Source: Solidesulfovibrio aerotolerans (GTDB taxonomy: Bacteria > Desulfobacterota > Desulfovibrionia > Desulfovibrionales > Desulfovibrionaceae). From it: a DNA stretch of 64,000 bases. Under the pieces are notes generated by a model. That model saw nothing but the letters and a program-made list of their open reading frames with translations. It was not told the DNA's origin and made no database searches. The stretch covers positions 124,001 to 188,000 of the forward strand of contig NZ_WVUD01000003.1 in NCBI RefSeq assembly GCF_009856865.1, written 5' to 3'. Within the stretch, counting starts at the first letter, position 1, and the number at the start of each line of letters is the position of its first letter. Shown here piece by piece: positions 26,255 through 34,911 of the stretch. Both the position numbers and the translations under genes were made by a program.

Positions 26255-27166
26255 TCAGGCCGTTTTATACCGCACCAGGGGCCGACGGCGACTGGTTGGC
26301 CGCAAAAAGGTCACATCCGGCCAGCCCAGGGCCACCACGGCATGGACCGCTTCCCCGGAAGGCACCCCGGCCGCCTCTTTGACCCGCCGATCATGGCGCA
26401 TGGCCTCGACGGCGTAGCCGATCAGGCAGGTGCCCAGGCCCAGGCAATGGGCCGTCAGCAGCATGTTGCCGGTGGCCAGCAAGGCATCCTCGGCCGGACA
26501 GCTCCCGCCGGGCCGCGACCCGACGATCACCACGGCCGTGGCCCCGTGAAACAGCCGATCCGTGCGGTCGCGTTCCCAATCCACCAGGGCGGCGGCCACC
26601 GAGGCAAAATGCTCCCGGTAGTAATTTTCCAATTCCGGCCGGCCAATAAAGGTATAAGCCCGCCGCAAAAGCGTATTGGCGGCCAGTTTGTTGAGGCGCG
26701 CAAAAAAACCGGCCACGGCCTGGCCAAGCCCCAGGACCGCAGCCCGGGAAGTCAGGGCCGTAAAGGTCCAGGCCTGGGAATTGGTGCCGGAAGGAGCCGT
26801 CACGGCCGCGCGCAGCAGATCTTCGAGCATGGCACCGGACACGGGCTTTTCCGTGAAACACCGGCAGGAGCGCCGCGAACGCAGCAGATCGACCAAGGGG
26901 CCGGCCGGGAATTCCCCGGGAGCAAGGACCGCGCCACGGGATTCGATAACGTCATAGTGCTCGGCCCAGCCGTCGCCGGCCGGCGCAGTGGCAGCCCCGG
27001 TCGGACACACCGACCCGCAATGGCCGCAGCCGATGCAACCCGATTCCTGCACCTGGATGCGCCCGTCGATCAGGGTCAAAACCCCGGAAGGGCAGGCTGT
27101 CGCGCACAGTCCGCAACCACTGCACGTCTGCGGATCAATCTGCGGCAACTGTTCCCCCATGCTCAT
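26255..27166 (-). CDS. Nitroreductase fused to a two-cluster ferredoxin
   Basis: 303 residues. Residues about 15-60 hold two 4Fe-4S motifs (CSGCGLCATACP and CIGCGHCGSVCP). From about 90 there is an FMN-binding nitroreductase domain (RRSCRCFTEKPV, APSGTNSQAWTF, GLGTCLIGYA, GWP near the C-terminus). This ferredoxin-nitroreductase arrangement is common in anaerobes; the physiological substrate is unknown. GGGAG lies 7 nt before the ATG. Confidence 0.92.
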   Translation of the reverse strand: MSMGEQLPQIDPQTCSGCGLCATACPSGVLTLIDGRIQVQESGCIGCGHCGSVCPTGAATAPAGDGWAEHYDVIESRGAVLAPGEFPAGPLVDLLRSRRSCRCFTEKPVSGAMLEDLLRAAVTAPSGTNSQAWTFTALTSRAAVLGLGQAVAGFFARLNKLAANTLLRRAYTFIGRPELENYYREHFASVAAALVDWERDRTDRLFHGATAVVIVGSRPGGSCPAEDALLATGNMLLTAHCLGLGTCLIGYAVEAMRHDRRVKEAAGVPSGEAVHAVVALGWPDVTFLRPTSRRRPLVRYKTA

Positions 27167-27193
27167 GCTGCGACTCCCTCTGGGCCAAAACTG

Positions 27194-27994
27194 TTACTTG
27201 CGTCGCCCGGGCGTCATTGGCGTCCCGAGCGCAGCATCAAACCCGCCGGGCCGGGCCAGACGTCTGGCCGCCACAAACCAGCGTTCGTAATCTGTTCCGG
27301 GCAAACGATCCACACCCACGCCGCCGCGCCGGGGGCTGGAATGGAGCATGCGGCCGCTGCCGAGATAAATGCCGACGTGGCTGATGCCCACGTCCCGGTT
27401 GGTGGCGAAAAAAAGCAGATCCCCGGGAGCCAGCTCCGTGGCGGCCACCGGCGTGCCAAGCCCGGCCTGCAACCGGCTCTGGCGCGGCAGATCGCAGCCG
27501 AAGCGGGCGTAGACGGCCTTAGTCAGCCCGGAACAGTCGATGCCGGTGGCAGTGTCGCCGCCGAGCCGATAGGGCGCGCCGAGATACGGCTGGGCCGCGC
27601 CCATGATCCGCTCGCCGGCTTCGGAGAGCGGCCCCAGATCCACGGACAGCACCCTGGCCAGAGGCGGCCCACCCAGGGCGTTTTGCTCCCGAAGCGCCCG
27701 CATGAGCGCCTCGTGTTCGAGCTTGCCTTCAAGCAGCGGCTTGTAGTGCTCGTTGACCTTGGTCGTGCTGGTATGGAGCATGCCCAGGCTGTCCTCATAG
27801 CCGTAGACGGTGCGGGCCAACCCCTGCCCGGGCAGCAGAAAGACCAGCGTCGCGGCCAGCAAACCGCCCTTGACGATCCGATCCAGCCAGCCCAGCCCGG
27901 TGCCGCGCGCACAGGAGCCGCGCTGCAGTGAGGCAGGCCCTTCTCCAGACCGTGGCGGCAACCGCCAGATGACAGGCGCACAGAAGGCGAGCAT
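27194..27994 (-). CDS. NlpC/P60 cell-wall hydrolase
   Basis: A 266-residue protein. Residues 1-45 hold a basic segment and a membrane or signal helix (GGLLAATLVFLLPGQGLA). A DUF4124-like stretch (TVYGYEDSLGMLHTST) precedes an NlpC/P60 domain with catalytic Cys in TGIDCSGL and His in VGISHVGIYLG. It should cleave peptide stems in peptidoglycan. Its ATG shares one base with the stop of the upstream histidine kinase (TGATG), a strong sign of translational coupling. Confidence 0.87.
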   Translation of the reverse strand: MLAFCAPVIWRLPPRSGEGPASLQRGSCARGTGLGWLDRIVKGGLLAATLVFLLPGQGLARTVYGYEDSLGMLHTSTTKVNEHYKPLLEGKLEHEALMRALREQNALGGPPLARVLSVDLGPLSEAGERIMGAAQPYLGAPYRLGGDTATGIDCSGLTKAVYARFGCDLPRQSRLQAGLGTPVAATELAPGDLLFFATNRDVGISHVGIYLGSGRMLHSSPRRGGVGVDRLPGTDYERWFVAARRLARPGGFDAALGTPMTPGRRK

Positions 27995-29346
27995 CAGGCC
28001 CCGCCGTAGACGATGCGCTGGCCGTCGTCGATGCGCGTGGTTTTGACGCATTCGCGCCGAAACGCGCACAGTTCCTGGCCGCAGCGGTCATGCACGCCCC
28101 AGGCAAAGCAGGGGGAAAAACCTTCGTGTTTTTGAATGGTGCGCACAGCATCAATGGCGGTCAGGCCCGAAACGTCCAGGCCCAGTTCCCGGGCCTTGGT
28201 TTTAAGTTCCCGCACATCGAGTCCCATGGTGCCGTAAAAGGCTTCGCGCCCAAGGCCATCCTCCGGGGTGTCAAAAAGACGTATCGCCACCACGGTGCCG
28301 CCGCCTTCGCCCTGGCGCAGATCAATCTCGCCGTTGTGTTCGAGAACCGCCTTGCGGGCCAGTGTCAGGCCGATGCCGGCCCCCCGGGCCTTGGTGGTGA
28401 AAAAGGGATCAAAGACAAAGGCGCGCAACTCGCCGCGTACCCCCGGCCCATCGTCGGCCACGGTCAACCGGCAGGCATCGTCGCGCCGGGTCAGGCTGAT
28501 GGCGATGGCAACGGCCTCGCGACCGGAAAATTCCACGGCATTCAGTAAAATTTCGTCCAAAGCCTGACAAAGCAAAGCCTCGTCAGCCACGATCTCCACC
28601 GACTCAAGGTCCAGCGTAAACTCCACCCGTTTGTGCAGACCGGTTGCTGCTTCGCCCGCCCGGGAAGCGGCTTCCTCAAGGAGTCGGGTCAGCTCCACGG
28701 TATCAAACCGGGGCTGGGCCAGGGACGCCAGCCGCACCACAGCACCCACGAGATCTTCGAGACGCCGGGCTTCCTGAAAGATGATGTCGGGATGTTCCGT
28801 CGAGAGATGCCGCTCCTTGTGCTCGCGCAGCAGCTTCAGGGCAAAGCCGCCGATGGCCGCCGCCGGATTGCGCACCTGATGGGCCACGGACAGGGCCAGA
28901 TTATTCAGGCTTTCGATCATGTCGTGCTGAAGACGGTTTTTTTCACGCAGGGCGGCCGTTTCCCGCTCCCGGCTGCGGTACAGGGCCGTCTCGTCGTCAA
29001 AGAGCAGCGTGACGCCAACCGGCTTGCCGTCAATTTGCGGACAGGAGGCAGTCATGGAAAAACGGCGCAACTCGCCGTCGGGACGCAGATAGTCGGCCAG
29101 ACAATGGCGAAACGCCTGGCGTTTCTCCACGGCCTCGACCAGATTGCGATTGAATTGTTCGTTGATCGGTTCGCTGCGTACCAGCGTGCGCCAGTCACGG
29201 CCTTCCAGGGTGTCGTTTGCCAGGCCGAGCAGGTGCGCGGCTGACGGGCTGGAGACAATGATCGTACCGCGCGGGCCTATGACGAGCAACCCAACCGGAA
29301 TGGTCTTGATGACGTTTTGGACGAGTATCTGTCTGACGCTTGGCAT
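27994..29346 (-). CDS. PAS-domain sensor histidine kinase with SAP-like/Cys4 tail
   Basis: A 450-residue protein. PAS domain at about 8-125, HisKA with phospho-His156 in SVAHQVRNP, HATPase with DDGPGVRG and FFTTKARGAGIGLTLA (about 250-365). No membrane helix is visible, so it is probably cytoplasmic. From 374 a tail begins: a SAP-like helical part (LDVRELKTKARELGLDVSGL) and four cysteines at 413, 422, 427 and 433, which could bind metal. The start at 29346 is chosen over an earlier TTG at 29406 without ribosome site. No response regulator is adjacent. Confidence 0.87.
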   Translation of the reverse strand: MPSVRQILVQNVIKTIPVGLLVIGPRGTIIVSSPSAAHLLGLANDTLEGRDWRTLVRSEPINEQFNRNLVEAVEKRQAFRHCLADYLRPDGELRRFSMTASCPQIDGKPVGVTLLFDDETALYRSRERETAALREKNRLQHDMIESLNNLALSVAHQVRNPAAAIGGFALKLLREHKERHLSTEHPDIIFQEARRLEDLVGAVVRLASLAQPRFDTVELTRLLEEAASRAGEAATGLHKRVEFTLDLESVEIVADEALLCQALDEILLNAVEFSGREAVAIAISLTRRDDACRLTVADDGPGVRGELRAFVFDPFFTTKARGAGIGLTLARKAVLEHNGEIDLRQGEGGGTVVAIRLFDTPEDGLGREAFYGTMGLDVRELKTKARELGLDVSGLTAIDAVRTIQKHEGFSPCFAWGVHDRCGQELCAFRRECVKTTRIDDGQRIVYGGA

Positions 29347-29432
29347 GCCTCTATCCCGGCCTGCGCGGATATCGTCCCTGGTAGGCCTGCTGCGGCCCGA
29401 AGACAAGCCCCGGGCCGCAGCATAGTGAACGG

Positions 29433-30212
29433 TTACTGGCTCTTGGCCGGTTGGCCGACCTTGGCCGCGACACCGACAAATTCTTCAAGCACTTCAACAG
29501 GCACGGCACCGCGCACCGGAGCGCCGTTTATCAGGAACACCGGCGTGCCTTCAAAGCCGAAATCCCGGGCTTCCTTGGTATCTGCTGCGATCCTTTCGGC
29601 CAGATCCTTGCGCTTGATGTCCTCGGCCAGCCGTTTGGCGTCAACGCCGAGTTCCTTGGCGATGGCGTCCAGGACTTCGTCGCCCTTGTCCGTCACATCT
29701 TTTTGCCGGGCAAAAACACCATCCATAAAGGCCCAGGCCTTCTGGGGATCTTGCAGATTGATGGCTTCAAAATACAGGGCCGCCCGGACACTGTTTTTCC
29801 CGGTGGCAAAATGCTTGAACACCAGCCGGATGTCCTGGGGGTGCTTCTGGGTCAGAGCCTTGACCGTGCCGGCGGCCTGGCCGCAGAAATGGCACAGAAA
29901 ATCCGAATATTCAACGATGGTCACCGGCGCGTTCTGCGGTCCAAGCGTTGCCCGCCCCGCTTCCAAGGCTGGGGTCAGCGGCTTGGCCAGGGACTGGGCA
30001 AACCGGGCCCGCTCCAGTTCCTTCTGGCGCGTCCGGGCAGTATTTTCAATCACTTCGAGCACGGCCGGACCTTGTTGGCGGATGGCCTCCACCACGATTT
30101 CGGGATGCTCGCGCAGCACCTTGCGCACGCGTTCCACGTCGTCGTCAGCCCTGGCCGGCTGCGCCAGCGCGCTCAGCACGGCCACCGCCACAAGCAGTCT
30201 CCATTTGCCCAT
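29433..30212 (-). CDS. DsbA-family periplasmic thiol-disulfide protein
   Basis: A 259-residue secreted protein with signal peptide (about 1-22). An N-terminal helical region (residues about 25-85) precedes a DsbA/DSBA-like thioredoxin domain with active site FLCHFC near residues 105-110 and the cis-Pro motif GFEGTPVFLING. It resembles disulfide interchange or isomerase proteins of the DsbG/Com1 type. AGGA lies 3 nt before the ATG. Confidence 0.9.
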   Translation of the reverse strand: MGKWRLLVAVAVLSALAQPARADDDVERVRKVLREHPEIVVEAIRQQGPAVLEVIENTARTRQKELERARFAQSLAKPLTPALEAGRATLGPQNAPVTIVEYSDFLCHFCGQAAGTVKALTQKHPQDIRLVFKHFATGKNSVRAALYFEAINLQDPQKAWAFMDGVFARQKDVTDKGDEVLDAIAKELGVDAKRLAEDIKRKDLAERIAADTKEARDFGFEGTPVFLINGAPVRGAVPVEVLEEFVGVAAKVGQPAKSQ

Positions 30213-30362
30213 ACTTCCTCCGATACCCGCCGCAAGTTCGACGTTTTATCCCCGGTTCATAGCCCCTTTCGTTGCGCCTGTCATCCGTCTCCCGCCCTCG
30301 CCTCCCGGCACCCTGGGCAACCCATTATCGACGCGCGCTACCCGGCCTGCTAATAAGGGGCC

Positions 30363-30452
30363 ATGGAATATCTGCTGCTCGGCCTCGCCCTCATTGTCGG
30401 TGTGCTGGCCTTTTGCCTGTCAGGCAAGGAACCTGCCTCGGGCGGCACCTGA
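30363..30452 (+). CDS. Possible 29-residue membrane protein
   Basis: A short reading frame MEYLLLGLALIVGVLAFC... with one hydrophobic helix and a short polar tail. AAGGGG lies a few bases upstream, with tight spacing. It sits about 100 bp before the rhodanese gene on the same strand. Such tiny membrane proteins exist, but the evidence here is only the composition and the ribosome site, so this is tentative. Confidence 0.3.
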   Translation: MEYLLLGLALIVGVLAFCLSGKEPASGGT

Positions 30453-30550
30453 CTGCCTGCAGCCTGCCGCCGGGGGCGGCCTGCCGCTTCGCAACCAAAG
30501 CCCACCGTTCCCGAGAAGAGAGGGCACGGCGCACCAGACAGGGATTGAAC

Positions 30551-31174
30551 ATGCCCATTGCTTCCCATAAGCCCGGCCCCGCCAGCAATGCCACAACGCC
30601 CGGCGGCGCATTGCACATACCCAACGCTTCCCGTGCGCCCGGACCCAAGCCGGCCGGGCTGCCCGCTGCACTCCTGGCCCTGGCGCTGGGGGTGGTTCTG
30701 GCCCTGGCCGCCTGCCAGCGGCCGCCCGCTGACGATGCCGGCCGCCAGCAGCAGGCCTATGCCCTGTACGACGGCTACCGGCAACAACTGCCGCAAGTAG
30801 CAGACATCGCCCCGGCCAAGGCCCTGGCCTTGCAGCAGGCGGGCGAAGCCGTCTTTGTCGATGCCCGCACCGACGCCGAACGGGCCGTGTCCACCCTGCC
30901 CGCCGCCGTGACCGAGGCGGCCTTTCTGGCCGATCCCGCCCGATTTGCCGGCAAGACAGTCATTGTCTACTGCACCATCGGCTACCGCAGTGGGCTTGTG
31001 GCCCGGACCCTGGCCCAGCAAGGCATCCCGGCGTTGAACCTGGCTGCCGGAATACTCGGCTGGCTCCATGCCGGCGGTCCCCTTGTGGACGGCACGGGAC
31101 AGCCGACCAAACGGGTGCACGTCTACGGCCGGACCTGGAATCTCGCCCCCCTGGCCTACACCGCCGTCTGGTGA
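30551..31174 (+). CDS. Rhodanese-domain lipoprotein
   Basis: 207 residues. The N-terminus (about 45 residues) is polar, then a hydrophobic stretch ends in a possible lipobox (LALAAC at about 51-55), so it may be exported and lipidated with an unusually long signal. The rhodanese domain is at about 75-200 with active-site loop VYCTIGYRSGLVA, a catalytic Cys. It would transfer sulfane sulfur; the substrate is unknown. AGGG lies 7 nt before the ATG. A dispersed hairpin element follows its stop. Confidence 0.78.
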   Translation: MPIASHKPGPASNATTPGGALHIPNASRAPGPKPAGLPAALLALALGVVLALAACQRPPADDAGRQQQAYALYDGYRQQLPQVADIAPAKALALQQAGEAVFVDARTDAERAVSTLPAAVTEAAFLADPARFAGKTVIVYCTIGYRSGLVARTLAQQGIPALNLAAGILGWLHAGGPLVDGTGQPTKRVHVYGRTWNLAPLAYTAVW

Positions 31175-31191
31175 AATTTACATAAAAAAAT

Positions 31192-31292
31192 GATGCCTCC
31201 GGTGGCCGGGGGAAGAAGACAGAAGAGTGCCTCCGGCGGCCAAAGGGCTGAGCCCTTTGGAATCCCACCTGAAGGCAAGGGGTTAAGGGGGC
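31192..31292 (+). repeat. Dispersed 3' hairpin element, copy D
   Basis: A partial copy of the left flank (GCCTCCGGTGGCC, 31195-31207) is followed by a full element: GCCTCCGGCGGCC, hairpin AAAGGGCTGAGCCCTTT, GGAATCCC. It is in sense orientation after the rhodanese gene. The core from 31229 is nearly identical over about 60 bp to copy F on the opposite strand. Confidence 0.82.
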
Positions 31293-31381
31293 ACACCTCG
31301 CCCTCCCTGAAAGGGAGAAGTATTTCAAGGGGTTTTGGGCATGGCTGAGAGTTCTCAGCCGTGGACTGGGGCAGCTCGAAA

Positions 31382-33424
31382 TTACCGGTAGTAACGCCTG
31401 AAATAGCGCCAGCCGGTGGGGTCGGTCAGGCCAAAACGGCGGGCGGCCAGATACTGCGCACACAACCAGACCACGCCGGCCGCCTTGCCGCCAAAGCCTG
31501 CTCCGGCCCAGCGCCGCCCGGACACCGTCACGCCGCCGCCAAGGCACAACGTCTCGCCGACAGCGCGCAGGCGCAACGACAGCTCGACATCCTCCATCAA
31601 CGCCATATTCGGAAAGCCGCCGGCTGCGGCAATCGCCTCACGGCGAAAAAACTGGCCCTGATCGCCAAAGCCGATGCCCGTGGTCCGGGCGCGCAGGGCA
31701 TTAAGCATCGTTATAAACGCCAAGCCGGCCCCGGGCGCGTCAAAGTGCATGCCGACCACGCCGCCCCCGGCCCAGGGGCAGGCATTGAGCGCCCGGACTA
31801 GGCGGGCCGGGGCTGCGGCAGCCAACACCGCGTCGGCATGGAGCACCAGCACAACGTCGCCCAGGCCAGCGGCCAGCCCGGCCGCAATCTGTCCGCCGCG
31901 CCCGCCGCTGGCCGTAACCACCGTCGCGCCATGCCTACGGGCCAGGGCCGCCGTGTCGTCGGTGGAGCCGCCGTCGGCCACCACCACTTCGGTCAGGCCG
32001 ATTCCCTGCAAGGAAGCAAGGCAGCGTTCGATGTTGGCCGCTTCGTTGCGCGCCGCAACGACCACCGACACCGTACGCACCAGCGCAAAGGCTCGCAGCG
32101 GGGCAAGAAAGGCCGGCCGGCGCAGGGAGGCGGCCAGCAGAAGCAGGAAGGGCAGCCAGACCACGGCCATGGCCCAGCCCTCGCCGCCAAGGCCGGCGGC
32201 CCGTAGCCAGGTCGGCGTGGTGACGATTGCCTGGGCAGCCAGCAACCACAAGATCGGCCAGCCCGGCCGCAGGGTCCAAAACGGAATAACCACCAGGAAA
32301 TACCAGGGATAGACCGTGGGCAGACAGGCCAGGACCACAACAATGGCCAACAACGCCCCCCGGGCCTGATCCTGGATGGCCAGCCAACCCGCTGCCAGGG
32401 CCAGTCCGCCCGCTACCAGGGCCACGGCCGGAGCCTTGGCGGCCAGGACGGGCTGCAAGGCGGCCACGAGCGGTCCGCCATGGGAGAGCTGGCCGGCAAA
32501 AGCAATTAATGAGGCAAAGAGGCCGAACCCGGCGTCCATGTAGGGCAGAAAACACACCAGAGGCACGAGTGCCCAGGCAGCCTTGCCGACGTTTTTGCCT
32601 GAGAAAAAGAAAGGAATGAGCAGCAAGGCCGGATATTTCACCAGCCCGGCGGCCCCGAGCCAGAAAAATCCCCATCCCTGGCGGCGGTTGTCTTCAAAGG
32701 CGGCCAGAGCCAAGGTTACGGCCAAGGCGACCAGGGCGTCGAGATGCCCTTCTCCGGCTCCCATGGCCAGGGTCAGGGGATTGAGCAGAAAAAGGGCCAG
32801 CCAGACGGCGGGCAGGCCGCGCCTTGCCAGCAGCCGGGCCAGGACCAACCCGGTGAGCATATCGGCCAGGGCAAAAGTGATCCTGAAGGCGATTGGCCGG
32901 GGGCTTATGGCGGCCACGGCGCGGCAGAACAGCTCGGCCAGGGGCGGATAGGCGGCGGTCAGTTCCGGGTGGTTGACCCGGGCCAGCGCGTCCCTGGCCG
33001 GAGCGGAGAGCAAGGGCGGCAGGCGCGCATCGCGCGGGGCGAGGCTATACGGATTGCCCCCGGCTCGCTGCATGTCCCCTTCCACGAGGTAACGGTTCGC
33101 ATCTGAATCGGCCGGCCAGGCCCACAAAAACAGCAGGCGCACCAAAACGGCCAGGACCAAAAGGCCGACCGTGGTCCGATGCCGGGGAAAGGCCGCAGGA
33201 AAGCCGCGCACCGCCAGGAGCAACCCGGCAAAGCCCGCCAGGAAACAAACGGCGTACCCGACCCGCCCCACTTCGTAGCGGCCGCACAGCGCCAGCCCGG
33301 CCAGGGCCAGGACGAGGGGGACAAACCGCCATACTGCCCACATCGCTGCCGCGTCGTTGCCCCGAACTTGGCCCACAGCGCCCGGCCGGGAAATGTTCGT
33401 CTCTGGGACCACCCTCCCGGTCAC
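31382..33424 (-). CDS. Fused multi-membrane GT-C glycosyltransferase and GT2 domain
   Basis: 680 residues. Residues about 25-430 hold ten or so membrane helices of a GT87/mannosyltransferase-like GT-C fold (DSDANRYLVEGDMQRAGGNPY). From about 450 a GT2 domain of the TIGR04283 type follows (VSVVVAARNEAANIERCLAS, VVADGGSTDDT, GGRGGQIAAG, VLVLHADA). The GTG at 33424 overlaps the DUF547 stop as GTGA with GGAG 5 nt upstream; an internal ATG at 33343 is an alternative. It probably assembles a lipid-linked or surface glycan at the inner membrane. Confidence 0.82.
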   Translation of the reverse strand: MTGRVVPETNISRPGAVGQVRGNDAAAMWAVWRFVPLVLALAGLALCGRYEVGRVGYAVCFLAGFAGLLLAVRGFPAAFPRHRTTVGLLVLAVLVRLLFLWAWPADSDANRYLVEGDMQRAGGNPYSLAPRDARLPPLLSAPARDALARVNHPELTAAYPPLAELFCRAVAAISPRPIAFRITFALADMLTGLVLARLLARRGLPAVWLALFLLNPLTLAMGAGEGHLDALVALAVTLALAAFEDNRRQGWGFFWLGAAGLVKYPALLLIPFFFSGKNVGKAAWALVPLVCFLPYMDAGFGLFASLIAFAGQLSHGGPLVAALQPVLAAKAPAVALVAGGLALAAGWLAIQDQARGALLAIVVVLACLPTVYPWYFLVVIPFWTLRPGWPILWLLAAQAIVTTPTWLRAAGLGGEGWAMAVVWLPFLLLLAASLRRPAFLAPLRAFALVRTVSVVVAARNEAANIERCLASLQGIGLTEVVVADGGSTDDTAALARRHGATVVTASGGRGGQIAAGLAAGLGDVVLVLHADAVLAAAAPARLVRALNACPWAGGGVVGMHFDAPGAGLAFITMLNALRARTTGIGFGDQGQFFRREAIAAAGGFPNMALMEDVELSLRLRAVGETLCLGGGVTVSGRRWAGAGFGGKAAGVVWLCAQYLAARRFGLTDPTGWRYFRRYYR

Positions 33425-34212
33425 GGCTGCTCCGGCGCGGCAGCGGGGGCTGACGGCCGCGCTCCCCGGGGCCGGTCGTTGAGCGCCCAATCATAGTCCG
33501 TGTACACCAGACGGTGGTCGGCCAAGGCGTCCAAGGCCGTAGCCAACCGGGGGCCGGCAAAGCGCCGAATGAAGGCCCACGCACCGGTTTCGCCGCCAAA
33601 ATCCTCGCCGTACCAGTCAAAAAGCTTGCTGACATGCAGCCGGCCATCGGCCACGAAGGTCTGGGCCGGGTCATTGATAAACGCTGCGGTCTGTGCGTCG
33701 AGTTGGGCGTTAAGGGTCTGGCCCTGGTAGGGCACCCCGGCCAGGGGCGGACAGCTCACGGAGGCGCAGTTCAGCGCAAAATGCAGGCGCGCGTCACCGT
33801 AGTGCCGGCGCAGGATACCGTGCTCGATGGCGTCGAGACTGACCGTTTTGCCAGCCAGCCGGACGAATTCCCGCTTCCAGGGGGATCGCAGGATGTTCCC
33901 GGCCTCCTTGATGGACCGGATTCCCGGCCAGTGGTCCAAAATCAGCTTGATGGTCCAGGCATTATAGGCGTTTATGTAAAAGGCAATCCGCTCTGGTTGC
34001 GGCAAGGTCGCAGGATCAACAGCGGCCATGGCCTCCAGGACGGTATTCAAAAGTGCTTCCTGCTCTTTGAGTCCCGCATAATCCACCCCGCCGTCGCGGA
34101 CATGGGCGGCCAGCACAGCAGCATACCCGGCCGAATACGCCCCTTCGCCCCAAGCCTCGGCCCAACCCGTCGCCAGCAGGAAAAAGATCATCAAACAGAT
34201 TCCAGGCCGCAT
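33421..34212 (-). CDS. DUF547 secreted protein
   Basis: A 263-residue protein with an N-terminal signal peptide (CLMIFFLLATGWAEAWG) and a DUF547 domain (YINAYNAWTIKLILDHWPG, ALNCASVSCPPL, KLFDWYGEDFGG). The function of the domain is unknown; it has a papain-like-looking conserved Cys and His in the family. It is translationally coupled (GTGA) to the fused glycosyltransferase downstream, which suggests a common envelope role. Confidence 0.87.
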   Translation of the reverse strand: MRPGICLMIFFLLATGWAEAWGEGAYSAGYAAVLAAHVRDGGVDYAGLKEQEALLNTVLEAMAAVDPATLPQPERIAFYINAYNAWTIKLILDHWPGIRSIKEAGNILRSPWKREFVRLAGKTVSLDAIEHGILRRHYGDARLHFALNCASVSCPPLAGVPYQGQTLNAQLDAQTAAFINDPAQTFVADGRLHVSKLFDWYGEDFGGETGAWAFIRRFAGPRLATALDALADHRLVYTDYDWALNDRPRGARPSAPAAAPEQP

Positions 34213-34313
34213 CTTTCCACCTCCGCCACAGTTCGCGTGGGAAAAGGGCTGTCAGCGCACACGCCTTGTCGCGCTGGGCCGGCTCCTTTCGGGCAAAAGC
34301 GTAAGACGCCGCC

Positions 34314-34346
34314 CTGCTCCAGTTCCCGGCAAAAACCTCGCCCAGA
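34314..34346 (-). repeat. Decayed copy of the 3' end of the next gene
   Basis: About 33 bp closely match 34384-34417, the last codons of the gene that ends at 34384. The match is strong but has several substitutions and a 1-nt gap. It lies 38 bp downstream of that gene's stop, so it looks like a degenerate partial tandem duplication. Confidence 0.6.
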
Positions 34347-34383
34347 CTCAAAATTGCCGATGCGTGCTTTATAATACAGCCAG

Positions 34384-34785
34384 CTACTCCAGCTCCCGGC
34401 AAAGAGCCTCGCCCAGACCGCCCGGCCGCATGGGCCGCCACCCCTGGGCCGGGGCCAGGGTTCGGTCCAGCAGCTTGCCGCCAACGCCAATCCAGGCAGC
34501 CTGTTGGCGGGAGATGCGCTTTTGCCCGCAGTCAAGGCTCACCCGTTCCACGGCATAGGCCACGCCCACGGCAAAGCCCTGTTCGGCGGCGATATCGCGC
34601 CCTTCATCTGGGGCAAACACCCGCTTGATCCGCACCTTGACCCGCTCGCCATCAGTTCGCACTGAATGGCGGTCATAATACAAAGCCACGGACTGATCGT
34701 CATGGGCGGCTAAAAACCGCCAATCCGTGGCCAGGGCCGGGCAGGCCGTTCCCGCAACAACGAGCAGGGTCAAAAGCAAACGCAT
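34384..34785 (-). CDS. Surface-adhesin protein E-like secreted protein
   Basis: A 133-residue protein with a signal peptide (LLLTLLVVAGTACPALA). The mature part (WRFLAAHDDQSVALYYDRHSV, VKVRIKRVF) resembles the small Adhesin_E/surface-adhesin E family, often hypothetical in Proteobacteria. Exact function unknown. GGAGG lies 4 nt before the ATG. It is upstream of DUF547 on the same strand but separated by 171 bp. Confidence 0.7.
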   Translation of the reverse strand: MRLLLTLLVVAGTACPALATDWRFLAAHDDQSVALYYDRHSVRTDGERVKVRIKRVFAPDEGRDIAAEQGFAVGVAYAVERVSLDCGQKRISRQQAAWIGVGGKLLDRTLAPAQGWRPMRPGGLGEALCRELE

Positions 34786-34875
34786 GGAGCCTCCAAACGG
34801 TGCGGCGATGTGACATCGTTCCCCTTCTACCACCGGCCCGGCCGGCTCTCAAGGCGACAATGACGACCATCCCCT

Positions 34876-34904
34876 TTGACGCAGCGGCAAAAGGGCCTTA
34901 TGCA
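34876..34904 (+). promoter_or_regulatory. Sigma-70 promoter of rnpB
   Basis: TTGACG at 34876-34881 and TATGCA at 34899-34904 with a 17-bp spacer; the RNA begins 8 nt downstream. The fit to the known 5' end of RNase P RNA supports it. Confidence 0.75.
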
Positions 34905-34911
34905 TCTGTCC

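Noticed and set aside
25649-27931. 760-residue plus-strand reading frame
   Set aside because: It is antisense to the L,D-transpeptidase, nitroreductase and NlpC/P60 genes, all with clear motifs; long antisense frames are expected in high-GC DNA.
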